From positions 147,648-211,647 of the forward strand of contig NW_017804054.1 in the NCBI RefSeq assembly GCF_001625305.1: a stretch of 64,000 nucleotides of DNA. Direction: 5' to 3'. Below, piece after piece: positions 34,568 to 46,900 of this stretch (the first letter of the stretch is position 1; each line of letters opens with the position of its first letter). The notes below the pieces were generated by a model. That model ran no database searches, was not told the origin of the DNA, and was given only the letters and a program-made list of their open reading frames with translations. The position numbers and the translations under genes were made by a program. The DNA comes from Branchiostoma belcheri (Eukaryota; Chordata; Leptocardii; Amphioxiformes; Branchiostomatidae).

Positions 34568-36214
34568 TTAGTCCAGGTGGTACACGTTCTTCACAGCTCT
34601 CATGTTGACCTTCTTCTGTTCGCTGTCTCTCTGTCTTTCACGATCCAAGATGGCTAAAATATGAAGACATGGGGGAGTAAACATCAACCTTAATCTACAT
34701 TTTAAAAAATCATTGATCTATTGATTGAATTTTGATTTATCATTAGATTAGATCTTGATCTTAGCTAGTAAATTTATATAATGACTACCAATCCTGACAT
34801 GCTTGCCCACCGCTTGCATCACATGTACAATAGGCGAGCTTGGCATGGATAGCCTCGTTACATGTAAGAAAAGCCTTACCAAACTCGAAAGCAGGAATCC
34901 CTTCCAAAGTAAGACAGTGATTCGCCTTGACTGTTCTTGGTGGGCTGAAATAGAGAACGCCGTTGTCATCAAAGACATCCAATGTACTTTCATGGCGGCA
35001 AAAAGTTTCAAAGTCAATTTTCTGGTCATTCTTTTCATGTTGGAAGTAGAATCGATCCTGTACGCATGCCGCATGTTGATATACGCGAGGCAAAAATAAT
35101 GGAATATTCAAATAAAACCAACTAAACAAACGTACACTTGAGAGCCAAAAGAAAAGTTGGATACTGACATACACCCGTCGTCCGGGCTGGTCATCTCAGA
35201 CATGGAGATGCCGCTGTCCTTGTCTACCAGCTTCTCACTCGACTTGACTTCCACAAGCGTGTCTGAGGGACTCTTGGTCAGCGGCTTGCCGTCATGACCC
35301 AGACTCAGTACCGCACGTTTACGGTTCAGTCTGCTGTAATGTAAAGGTAAAGGCTCCATAGCCTTATTGAAGCCGTATGGGCTGTGGGTTGTTATTCCAC
35401 TGTATCTAGGGCACAGTATATTGGAAGGCCAAGCTCATCCCCCTCCTTACCGCCTTTTACCTCCCCAATCGAAGTCAGGTACGCTTTCCCAAGGACACAA
35501 GTACGCTTTCCCAATGTAGCCCGCCGCGCCGCGTGCCTGCCAAGCTGTCAGGTGTGTTACTCCAAAGAATACAGATACGGATAAAACGTCTATCCAGGAA
35601 TGCAAGGGCGAACCCGTGACCACTCATATCCGCTAGGCTAGACAGTAGACACACTGTCTTTCTACGCCACTTTTGCTGCGCGGGGGACGATCATAGTAAA
35701 TCATATTTAAAACACGCGCACAGTGCAGGCAATGTTACGTGGACGAGCGTACAAAATTTACGCCACATATTTTGTGGTGAGCAATAAAACCAGCGCTGGA
35801 TGAGGAGTGAAAAAATAGATTATACACCTCCATAAAGTGAGGCTTGTATTCCTTAATAACCTTTACTTGTTACTCACATTCTTTAACCCTTGACCACTAA
35901 CTTATTCAGATTCCTAAGTACATGTACGTTCTAGAACAGGGTGGCAAGTGAAAGCAACCAACAGACTGCGTACATGCAAGTAAAGTATCACGTTTATCCG
36001 TTACCTCTACCAGAACTCAGAGAGCAGTCAAAACGAGCTTTAACTTCAAGTGCAGCTTTGTAAACTTCTTTTAAAAAAAATTCTACGCCCCTCCCCGCCA
36101 TAAATATTCACATTCATCCTTAGTAAATTCGTTAAACATGACCGGGACTTACACGGGGTCTCCACTTTGGAATTTCTCCTGCGAGCACTCGTCTCCTACA
36201 TTGACCTTCGACAT
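34568..36214 (-). CDS. Unrecognised 173-residue protein
   Basis: Four exons were inferred from splice sites and frame: 36153-36214, 35138-35333, 34880-35057 and 34568-34653; the sum is exactly 174 codons including the stop. The product starts MSKVNVGDECSQEKFQSGDP and has a basic segment (VRLNRKRAVLSLGHDGKPLT), then a Ser/Asp-rich stretch (DKDSGISMSEMTSPDDG). The C-terminal half looks better conserved in character (HESTLDVFDDNGVLYFSPP, NHCLTLEGIPAFEFAILDRE) and it ends with a charged helix (RQRDSEQKKVNMRAVKNVYH). No transmembrane segment, signal peptide or known motif was recognised. The frame stays open upstream of the ATG but without another ATG, so an earlier exon is possible. It lies between a sperm channel gene and NUDT13/CFAP299, which proves nothing about function. 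Confidence 0.5.
35370..35650. repeat. SINE-like interspersed repeat
   Basis: Within intron 1 of the 173-aa gene, the run cttttacctccccaatcgaa, gtcaggtacgctttcccaag, ggacacaag, and near the right end gcgaacccgtgaccactcat resembles a widespread repeat with a tRNA-like box-B word. Part of it (ctttcccaa... acaagtacgctttcccaatg) is internally duplicated. Related to 18815-18945. Family name not known to me. Confidence 0.45.
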
Positions 36215-37735
36215 GACTTCAGCGATCACCAAGCTAAACGAGATGTAGATCAAAATAATTGTGAAATTTACAGACAGAAGAGGCCAGGGCCCCTTCGTGG
36301 CGTGGTGAAATGTGTGTATCAAAATTATGTGATTGTTACTCAAAAAGCATTCTAAAGGGCAATTGTTCCGCTTTGTTTGTCGTCATTATGACTTGTGAGT
36401 ATGATCCTGAGAACGAGAACTATCATGACGTCACAAAATATTATAGTGTACGAGATGGATGCACTCCAAAACAAGAAAGACATCGGGAATTTCAAACATC
36501 CGGTAAGTATTTTAGAGTTTCTGGGAACTTTTGGCACTGTCAAAGAGCTGATCTGACGTACTTACTTCCAATGGGCCTAGTACTCGAACAGAGACATTGT
36601 TGTGAGTAAGCCATTATAAGTGAGTAACTGTCCTGGGTGGAGCAGTTTATAAACTTCCAAAACTTTGATAAACAGGTAATGACAATGTGTTTGCTACCAG
36701 AACTTGCATCTTTTTATCCAAACTTACTAAGTTATGAGACTAAAAATGTGTTTGTTACCTGTTTCACTACAAAATGTAAATTGTGTGCAATCCAAATTTC
36801 ATCTGCGATAGCTGGTGATTACAATATCCGAGATGCAAAAAAGTACATACAAAATTCGTAGTAGTATTTGTGTAATGAATAATGTTGAATTTCATTACAT
36901 CAATTTAATATGATTAACTGGTATACTAAAACAGAGCAGAGTGGAGTAAGTTATTTATATAGAGCAATGTTATGGAGTAAATAAAGTTATCATCATGACT
37001 TATATAGTAGTCATCATGATTGAGCAAATGAGATGACTGCTGGCATGTCCAGTGTCCATGTCCATGACTGCTAGGAGTTCATCAAATCCTGTTTTTACAC
37101 ATGTACATGTACATGTCAACAAATGGCACAATTACAAACCATGATTGCCTTGTGCTCTCACACCTTCATTTAGTATTCAATATTTCTTGAGGTAGAATTT
37201 ACAAAAATTTGAGAGGTTGATGAAACTTGAAATTTGGTTGTTCTTATAGCTAGATTCCCAAACACAGTTATCTGTATTATTATTATGTACTTAATTTTTT
37301 CCTGCAAGAGATGGTGGGCAGCCTAGAATGGATACCCAAAGTAAGCTGGGGTTAAAAGTTCAGCTATGCATTGATCACTTTCCATGCTCAAAATATGCTG
37401 TAAAAGTAAATCAAGTATAAAGGGAACTTTTTCAACTCAAGTATTTGAGGTCAAAAGAGTGCTATTGTATCCATGATAAATCATGGATCTGGATGCAACA
37501 AGCACCCTTTGTTATGTTGTTAGTGGTCGTATATGCCTGAGGAGTAGTAGTCTCTACTGCAGGCCATACAATGTTGTTTGTATCTGTTCTCGAGCCACCA
37601 ATCCTGGCTTCTCCAATGTCTGTGCTGCTGCTACAGTCAGACTCCTCACACTTTGAGTCTCCTCTCTTAGAACTTACCCAGTTGCTGGTTATATTTCTTC
37701 CTATGTAATGCCCTATCCTGATGTCTAGTCATCAT
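36215..37735. other. Upstream flank of the 173-aa gene and NUDT13 3' region
   Basis: About 1.5 kb, A+T-rich, with short open frames but none with splice support or recognisable product. The right part probably belongs to the NUDT13 3' UTR. No RNA gene was recognised. Confidence 0.35.
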
Positions 37736-40600
37736 TCAAGGAAATTTTCTCTTATTTATCTTAAACTCTACCCAGTTCTTAATGAGTTGATGAGCGATGG
37801 CTTCGCGGGGTGGTAGCCACAGCGGGACGGACTCGGAGGTGTCCTTTGACTTGTTGAATCCCAGGGGACCTGCCAACAAGCCAACCTGAACCGCCGGCAG
37901 ACTGAACCACTTGGCATCCTCCAGCTCATTTTTGTCCAGGTCTATATTCCACTGGAACCAAAGTAGAGGATGGTGACACTTAGTGACAAAATATTCTATA
38001 GTCATTTTTGTTATTTAAAAGCTAAGTTAACCAAATTATCCATGCTGCCTAACCTGGTAACCTATACAAATTTGGTGCCAAAAAGCCTCTGCATAAAAAA
38101 ACTGTGTGATATATTCCCCTCACATTGAAGACTGTTAACCTTATTGTTAACATCATACATATAAATGTATATAAGTGAAACAAAATCATCATCATCATTG
38201 GTCTTCCTCGAGGTGCAGCAAGTGAAGTTCTGCTTCCAGTACTTCTTGTCAGTCATTGCAGACAAACACAAAATTTTTAATGTGGTGGCCTTGGGCTACC
38301 TGGCAGGATTGTAAGAGTTATTTTATACCTCCATAGACTTGACAGATGCATAACAGCCAAACATAATGGAGCTTGCTGGGAAGGGCCAGTGTTGGGAGGA
38401 CATGTAGGAAACAGAGTCCACCTCCAGTCCAACCTCCTCAGCTACCTCCCTCCTCACCGTGTCTTCCAAGGACTCTCCTGATGGAGAAACGAAGTCAGAC
38501 TTGTCACAATACTGTAGAAAAACTGAACAATTCTTCAAGATTTCTAGAACAGTCAAAAAGTCATTGGAACTTTTTTATGCCTTGTATGTATACAATATTT
38601 TGCACACGTACAAGACATTCCACAATGTAGTTGAAGAACTTACATGCAGTAATATATAATTATACATACCTATGTCACAGAAGCCTGCTAGTGCACTGTA
38701 CATGCCAGGTGCAAACTGTTTCTGTCTGGCTAACAGACAGTTATCCTCGTGGGTCACCAGGACAATACCCACTGGGGCCATCTACACAGATGTACAAAAT
38801 AGATGAGTATTACACAGTAAACAGTAAATACTACGGTACATAAATTTCAAGGCTACATTTAATGACTTCAGTACAATTGCAAACAGGATATTCATAGGAT
38901 AGTTGTGCATGGGACCTACAAAATTCAGATATCTTGTTAAGGAAATTTGTGATGTTGGTTCTATCAACAGTCTGCTTAAAAATGGTGTCAAAATCATAAG
39001 ACAACACTGACAAATGTGACTTCTATGATACATATTACATACTGTCTACAGCCATCTTGTCAGTATGCCCCTAGTACTGTACTTGGTAATGAATTCTACT
39101 CCATGACAAGTCTTCAAAAAATTAAAGAATCTATGTACCTGAGGGTAGTGTTCTGCCTCACACCCTGAGCATCTACGTTTGCTGCCTGCCAGGTTCTTGG
39201 TGGTGTTTCCCCCACATTGTGAACAGAACTGGTGGGAGGCGTGCCACGATAGGAGAGAATGAGCCTGAACAGACATCAAGAAATCAAAGATGTAACACCT
39301 ACAAAATGTGTACAGTATCACAATTTATTACCTTTGCCCAGAAGGATATGTTTTTCAAGAGCATTTGTATTTGTCTGTCTGTCAACATGATAACTCAAGA
39401 AGACTTAGAAATGACTGTCTTCACATTTGGTAGGTGGGTAGGTGTTGATGATACGTCAGGTGTCAGGTGGGTAGGTGTTGATGATTTGTAATGTTTTGTA
39501 CGTTTGTAATATAAGTATGTAAATATGAATGTGCAGACCACAGGAAGAATAGCCTCTTATGAGGCTAATTGTGGATCTGAATAAAACTGAAAAAACTGAA
39601 ACTGAAAAATACGTGTACCTCAAAATGATTAGATTATTATCTAAGCACGAAAGTAGCACGAAACTGACAACAGAAAATGATGCGACCACTGCCTACAATC
39701 TTTTACCTGTGACATCACTTGCCCCTCTGCAGGTGATACCACAAACAATGCTTTACGGATGTTGAAAACAGAAGCACCAAAAGTCTCCTCTACTTGTGTC
39801 TGAAGGTCAGAGGACACGTCTTTTGTCCCAGCGAGCTTCTTGCTGGAAATGTTGAAGGCAAACCTTGCTGTGGGCTGTTCGCTACACCCGTTCAGCAAGA
39901 TACATTGTGGTAGGATAGCTTCTGGATCCATTCTAAGTTGAAACAGCTTGTGCATCAACTCTAGGAAAGAGAGAAATTCAACTATGAAGAAAGGCAGACG
40001 CATGAAATAGAGTCAAACCTGTACAAGTGACCACTCACAACGACCACCTGGCCAATGTGACCTAGAATGCTTGCAGACTGTTTACATACCATGTGCTGTT
40101 AGGCTCGCCCCTGGGCCGTTGCCAAAAGTTTTGTAGGATGCCCACTGCCTCCTGACCCCATATCCCCATGGTGTTGGGATTGGGCCATCAATCAAGCCTA
40201 ATGTCTAGGAATTTCGCCCCGCCCCACGTGACACCACATTCCTTCCACATTTATTTTAGGTCACTGAAGAAATAACTAAGAACAGATCATAGTGATCATA
40301 TTTTTCAATCAATATCACACAAGCCTTACCGTTTGTCTCCCACCACGGTATAGTTAGACCTCTCCTCCCAGTTGCCTTCACCAAAAGCGGCTTCAAATCG
40401 TACAGAACTGTGAACACAGCGCGCTCCAGCGCATCTTTGCACAGATCGTCGTTTTCCTTGAGTTTTTGAACGGCCCTGATGTTATGGACGTACGTTGATG
40501 TTTCTCGACACAGCCTCCTATTGTTGGGTAACGTCATTAACCTTTCTAGTGCCCGAAAGGACCGGGAAAAACAGGGGAAATGTCTCGTTAAACTGTACAT
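37736..40600 (-). CDS. NUDT13: NUDT13, mitochondrial NAD(P)H pyrophosphatase
   Basis: Six exons: 40330-40600, 39707-39960, 39139-39264, 38670-38781, 38329-38477 and 37736-37951, giving 375 aa. The start MYSLTRHFPCFSRSFRALER is the first ATG and looks like a mitochondrial presequence; the frame upstream holds only non-ATG codons. Motifs in order: LLNGCSEQPTARFAFNI (N-terminal domain), LLSWHASHQFCSQCGGNT...RRCSGC (four-Cys zinc ribbon), Nudix box GFCDIGESLEDTVRREVAEE, then SSQHWPFPASSIMFGCYA, the SQPWPFPxS-type NADH-pyrophosphatase signature. It ends PLWLPPREAIAHQLIKNWVE, as in vertebrate NUDT13. Known reaction: hydrolysis of NADH/NADPH to NMNH and AMP (or phospho-AMP). It is head to head with CFAP299 with about 350 bp between start codons. 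The intact Cys-x-x-Cys pairs are notable because the human protein has lost some. Confidence 0.93.
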
Positions 40601-40953
40601 TTTGGTGTTTGCCAAAGCAAGTCCAGCTGTGGAGTTCAAAGGTTAAAGTTAGTAAATATATCCCATCACGCTTTGCCCTTAGACGATACCACTACTTCAC
40701 AGTGGGTAATTGTCTATCGAAAGTTCTAAGTTTAATACTAAGTTTGATATTTATTAAAATCAACACTCTTCAGCAAAAAAAGTTATAATCAGCACAGATA
40801 GTCATAATATTCGCTATAAAATTGTCGATGTTGCTATCAAGCGTGATACAAGATTCCTTATTTTACAAACAATGGACCATTCCGGATCGTTGCTAGGCTA
40901 CCAATCCTATTGTGTAAACAACGATCCCTTCACCACTACCGCAAAAGTCCAAG
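40601..40953. promoter_or_regulatory. Putative bidirectional promoter NUDT13 / CFAP299
   Basis: Two divergent genes have start codons 353 bp apart, so the shared 5' flank must hold both promoters. No TATA box was obvious on either side. A splice-acceptor-like site near 40627 suggests a short NUDT13 5' UTR intron. Inference from gene arrangement only. Confidence 0.5.
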
Positions 40954-41960
40954 ATGGAGGAAGAACTGCCGTCAGGAACGGACAACATAGTGACCGAATA
41001 TAACACGTACGAGGACTTCCTAGACTCCCAAATTACGTCTCTAGATCTTTATTACCTGGAGGATGAAGAGCTAGCGAGGCAATTGGTGGAGCTAGGCTAC
41101 CGCGGCAGCGGGGAGGTCCTCAAGAGAGAGGAGTTCGAGGCTAGAAAACAGGCAGCCGAAGCTAGCAGACTGTCCAAACGCAGCCAGCAAAAGGTAACGC
41201 TAACGTTTTCGTTGAAGTTATTTTGATTCTGTAGATTGCTTTCTTTATAAAAAGCCTTCGTAAATTCAAGGATAGAAGCACAAAACATGTGTTTGGCTCT
41301 GGATATCTCATTCCCCATATCATATATCAATATCCTCAATAGTGTATTAACGTTAGTGTTGGAAAATTTTTCAAAAGCAGCCTATTCATCTCTATTCAGT
41401 GATTAATGCTGACTTTTGACATACAATATAACGTCTAAAAAGTTCCTATTTTCATGAATGATGATATCTATTAACAGATACCATTTTCATGTCCACAGGC
41501 CTTGGCTAGCTCTGGAAAGGACTTGAAGAACCCTTTCCTGAAGTGTCTAGCTCAGAGAGAAGAGGCCAACCGCAGTGGCAAGATGACAACCATCATATTC
41601 ATCCGTGACTACAATGCTCGCGGTCAGGAGATATCTGGCTACATCGACTACGCCCACCGTTTAAAGACAGAGGACTTCGAGCCATACTTTTCTGGGAAGA
41701 AAAGACTCCTTCCCCGGCCCTCCGATCTCAGCTTCTATAATTGGGAAACGCAGACATCCACGTCCAACCCCACCCCAAACTACCAGGTCATCGCGGAAAG
41801 TGCCTCCGGCCTGCTGTTTAAGAACAAACGAGATCGTAAGATCTTGAACGTGGATCCCAAGGCAGCATCTCCTGGGGATAACTCCACTCGAACCGTGATC
41901 GAAAGCCCGCAGTACACTCAAGTGGTCATCTATGACCACATCACTCGCAGAAAGACTTAG
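40954..41960 (+). CDS. CFAP299: CFAP299 (C4orf22), cilia and flagella associated protein
   Basis: Two exons, 40954-41193 and 41499-41960, giving 233 aa, about the length of the vertebrate protein. Strongly conserved blocks: [115 protein letters not shown] and [15 protein letters not shown], ending [12 protein letters not shown]. The family is found in ciliated eukaryotes and is linked to spermatogenesis and flagella; its molecular role is poorly known. In the known family gene structure varies; here the second exon is unusually large. The start lies directly downstream of the shared promoter with NUDT13. Confidence 0.94.
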
Positions 41961-43933
41961 AACGCAGACCAAAACATTCTGAAGTCACAATTTCAGTTCC
42001 TGTTTATTCTCATCTGACCACTGTAATGTTCAGGAGATTCTTTGATTGTATTAAGCATGCAGTTGAACCTTATTGTATATATAATGATGCAGTTGAAACC
42101 AAGGGAAGAAGTCCCACTAGAGCTCATTTTGACCAGACAAAATGACCAGACAAAATCAACTACTAATAAGTACTTGGCAATGTCATGTTATGCAAATTAA
42201 ACACTTGACACAGTGGGCAGTGGTATATGAAATCCAAAGAGCATTGCACAATGTCTACAGAAGTGAAATCATGAGATGTAATAACGATATATTCAAAAAT
42301 ATGTACATGTAACATTATATTGAATTTGCAAGTTCATTTCCTTTTGAGTTCATTTGAACAAAGTTCATTGGAAGGAAAACGTTAAAAATTAGCTTTGTCG
42401 TGGTCCTTTTTACAATCATTTCCAGTTTTTTCCCCTATTTACTTAGAACATAAAACTTGTAAAACTCTTAACATTATAAGAAAACATCATTGTAAAGATT
42501 AAATAACATGCTTAATGCTCAGTTTGTTTCACAAGAATTACAAATAGCTTATTCATCTTACTATCATTGCAAACCTTGATAACAAGAACAGTCAGAAATC
42601 ATCTTCCTATTAATTAATTCCAACTTAAGTTTTCCCTCCAGGCTTCCTGTTTCCTCCCATAGATGGTTCAGTGTATGTTCAGTTTATGAATAAAAAGATA
42701 TAAAGAAAAGAAAAAGACAAAAAGTTACCTCCAGTATCTGAAGTCTGGGCATGTAGCTGCTTCCTCAACGTGGCACTTGTCAGCTTTCCGGATAGCAAAA
42801 AACATGATTGTCCTACACCAGGGAGGGTGCTTGGTGGTGTAAATTAGGCTCAAAAGTCCAGCAAGATATTTCTACTTCTAAATTACTAAAACTCAGGCGA
42901 GAGAAAAGGTCAGGCTTTGAACACTTCCAACAAATCATAAAAAACCTTGAGAATTTCTGAATCATTGAAATGTAGCTGCTTTACAGAAAAAACCTTGAAG
43001 GTTTATTGTGTACATTTATTCATGCATTTATTGGAAAAAAAAGCTGCTTATTTCGAAATTTACCGAGTAATTATCATGAATATGTGTGAAATACATCCTT
43101 GGAAAATAACATTAAGCAGCAGTCATATGATTCCTCAGTAATAGACTACATATAATAAATGTCTGTAATGTTTTTTCTTTAATAACAATTATGCTTTTTT
43201 TGTACGAAAATAAAGCCACAAATTCTTGTAGCAGCAGCAAAACTTTGTCACATTTTCTCAGGCTCAAACAAAAATATTTGGTGACGGCTAACAAACAATA
43301 CAGAACATTTAAACTCCATTATTACTAATTCAATTAAAAGAGTGTAAAAGATACCATTGATACAACAGAAATGTTTGATGCTGGTTTAGATTTCATACAC
43401 GGCATAGTCTATGTACAACAAAACATTTTCAGCACCAAGGACAGGCCACTTTGCTTGACAAGAGAGCTACAAGCAGTTGTTACCGCACACATATAGTAAT
43501 GATCTTGAACCTGACTAGCATGCTGAAATCACCATAGCCTCCTATCAACTACTGCTGACTACATGTCTGACAGCAACTTGTATTCTTGCAATTCAAAAAC
43601 TTTGCGACCATTTTAAGTGTAAGATAACAAACTTGAATACACATATCTCTAGTGTATGTGGTTGAGTCTTGGTCTCTTCTTGTGCAGACAAATCTTTGGC
43701 AACAAAGTAAGTTAGGACTTCAGCTCCACTGACCAAATTTCCTCAATAAGTGTCAATAAGGGGACAGCCTTATGTTCTGACACCAGTATTTTTCAGCATA
43801 GGGTTAGGGTGTCCTAACACAGGTTGAGCTGTTGGAACATAGGGGAGTAACTACATGTATTCCATAATATGAAACACAAGCTTATTAGCTGATGATATCT
43901 TTGCTCAGCAGGCAATGTTTTCTGGAGGTGCAG
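41961..43933. other. Convergent 3' region of CFAP299 and TMEM175
   Basis: About 2 kb with no gene. A plus-strand AATAAA near 42688 could end CFAP299, and several minus-strand AATAAA words lie at about 43009-43035. The repeat unit at 43757-43850 is the only structured part. Confidence 0.4.
43757..43850. repeat. Single copy of the repeat that is expanded at 47926-48290
   Basis: ggggacagccttatgttctga, then agggttagggtgtcc and ttggaacataggggag resemble the start and units of the minisatellite in TMEM175 intron 6 (ggggacagccgtgttctga, then cgggacataggg). A further loose match (gttgagttgttggaacatta) is at 52419-52440. Confidence 0.5.
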
Positions 43934-46900
43934 TCAGAAGAGCTGAAAAATAAGAATGTACAGATACATGTAGTCCATCACATCTGTACTTGACATTGAT
44001 CAGCTAATTGTTTTAACAATAATCATATGGAAAATCCATGCCCAAAGCAATAAACGTATACATACATAACATACAGCAAATATACATGTACTCTTAAGTT
44101 TATCCAGCCACTACTTTACTTGTGATGGGTTTTTCTTTTATCTTTAAAGGCATATGAAGGGAAATGAAATACTTGTACGTATTCCAGCAGTGCCAATTTA
44201 CTACCAACTACATACTATAGGAAACTACATACCTTGTTCTTCATTATTGCTGCCCTCTTGAGTCGAATTCTCTTCAGGATTCAGTACATCTTGCACATTT
44301 CTCTGTAAGGAGCAAAAAAGTTACATTGTCCTCAGCAGAATATTTAGGAGGGACTTTCGAACCTCTTTCCCCAAAAGTTGCATGCTGCTGTTAATATTTT
44401 CAGAAGGTCTGAATCCTACCTGTATTTGGATCACAATCAGCCAAAGGATGAAGAAGAGTACAGGTGTTCCAAGCTGAGCCTATATAAAAAGAAACAAGAG
44501 TCAAAGAAACCAAGGTGAAGAAGCTTAATCCATTGTTGTATCGAGATGAGACATGAGAGAAATATATGCATCTTGCTAGAGATCTAGCTATAACGTTAAC
44601 ACTAGTACTGGTGAGGTTTATGTTCTGTTTTGTATGGAGGGAGTACAGAGTACTCACCACATGGAATGCTTCCACAGACAGGACATCTGAAGTCAGGCTG
44701 ATGACATAGATGGTCATACTGTAAGTATGGCAAAACACAGTCATTTTTACCTCACCCACAACCCACTTAGGCAATCACAGTTTTGGAAAAGAATGATTAT
44801 TGGACACTAGACACTGGAGTGGCACAATGATTTGATTCAGACATAATATATGATTTAGCTTATTCAGGAACCCTCGTATATTGTAAAAGTGTGATGGTCT
44901 AACATACCTGACAGTAGGGTAGACGAGAAGTTTTACCAGTAGGTAATAGTGACTGCGCCCTCCCACTCTGGCACTATCTGTCAGGTCCTGGTCTCTGTTA
45001 CAGAGTGAAACAACAAAGCATATCAACGGTTTTAAATTCTCACATGTCTATAAACCGGTATAACTGCTCTTCCATACAACACACCAACTTTGCAAGTACC
45101 AGGCGCAGCGGCAGCTGGCTATATTACACCAAGTACCCTGTTATACCTGACCATGTATCTCTGTTTAATGTACGTAACAGTGTAGAATAAAACATTGTGG
45201 TGTTAACACCACTACATGTACATACATTAAATACATCTGCCAGTTTTTATTTTGTGTGGTAAGGTGACCGAGATTCTCTCTTATGCTACTAAAAACAAAG
45301 TGGTGAAATCCTTATACATACGGTCTGAAGAGTGCAGTAACAAAGATGGCCAGTTGAGAGATGCTCGCCAGGAATATGATGACACAAGACAGCTGGATGG
45401 CTACTCTCTCGTTATTGTAGAAGTCCTGAAAGGAAAGAGGAGGCATGTACTTCAATTTAAAAGTGAGACCAAAACATCCACACATGACAGTAATGTAAAT
45501 CATACACCGTTAGTGCCAAAATTTTGTAGTATACATGTATAAACATAGACTAGATTAGCCTTATAGTATTGTTGTTTTTGTACCACGTATAATAGTCCAG
45601 CAATAAACTTTAAAGTTCATTCACTCATTCTGAACTTACTGTATCTTTGTACATGCTTGTTAGCTGGAAAGCCAGAGGCATCCCTCCAATCATGGCCAGG
45701 GACTGTATGAAAGAACAAAATGTCATGTAGTACAGACAAGTTTTGTCATGCACTGGGTCATGCCCTTGGTACTGAAAAGTTTCTAGTTGTACACAGACTA
45801 CTAGTATGCCATACATGAAACCAATCCTAATTTCCTCAAATGAGTATTTTAGGCAACAAAAACAACTAACAACTAAGATGGACACAAAAAGTGCAATCTT
45901 ACCATCTAATAGTATATGAAATGAGCATCTGGGCTCAAATATTGGGTGAATGTGACCCTAAAAATTGGTGCTGTGCACATAGATATTTGTACATACATGT
46001 AGTTATGTACGTAAAGGTACTATAATTATTGTACAATAGCATAAAGCATATTCTTGACATTGAAGTGTGGGGAAATGTATACTAGTAATATAACTGTTGC
46101 TGTATCACTTACTTAAAATTCTTATAATAAGTTAGCAATGGATTTTGCTGCTTTGCTTTAGCTGGACAACAACATACTTACAAAGTTATTGAACATGGCC
46201 ATCAGTCGACTTGTTCTCTTGAGGTGCTGTGAAAGAAACAAAAACACACAGTCGTGTAGTACATACTTAGGTCATGTAATGCCTTACGGTCTTATTTTGA
46301 CCAAGAATGGAATTCTAACATTTTCTTATGCATTATTCACATGAGGTCCTGATTTGCATAATCTTTGTTGAATGATGTTCAACTTCACTTCACCACTGTA
46401 TGTATCTTTACTTACATGGTACAGTGAGTGGTGAATGTACCATAACAGTCCCACTGTAGCAAACGTGCCAAAGTAGGCCAGGAAGACAGAGCTGTCATGG
46501 TTCAGGGCAGCCGCCAGGTCATTCTTGTACTTGATCTCCAAGTCTGCCACAGAGGGAATGTCTTTTTCACTGAGGGACAGGATGATAAGAACAACCAGGG
46601 AAAGATGTCAAGGATAGACCAAGATAGTCGACTATAGAGTGTGTTCACATGACGGTATACCTGTGTCAGCTGCCATGTTGGTGTCCTTATTTGCATTTTG
46701 GTCAAGCATTTTCGGACCTTTAAAAATCCATCACAAATTGCCATTGAAATAAATCGTAAAGTTAAAAAAAAAAAAGCTTAAAAAGATAGGGGTGTGAGAC
46801 ATGGCATAACCCTTTTGAAATTTCTTACCAGATATCCAGGATAATGAGAGTGGCCACAATGGCAAACACACCATCACTGTAACCTGTACGTACATAGGAG

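Noticed and set aside
36236-36343. Hydrophobic N-terminal extension of the 173-aa protein (one membrane helix)
   Set aside because: The frame is open but has no ATG, and an acceptor-like site lies between it and MSKVNV. More likely intron or 5' UTR.
40601-40639. Thirteen-residue N-terminal extension of NUDT13
   Set aside because: It begins with TTG, not ATG, and an acceptor-like CCACAG lies inside it. The ATG at 40600 gives a good mitochondrial presequence.
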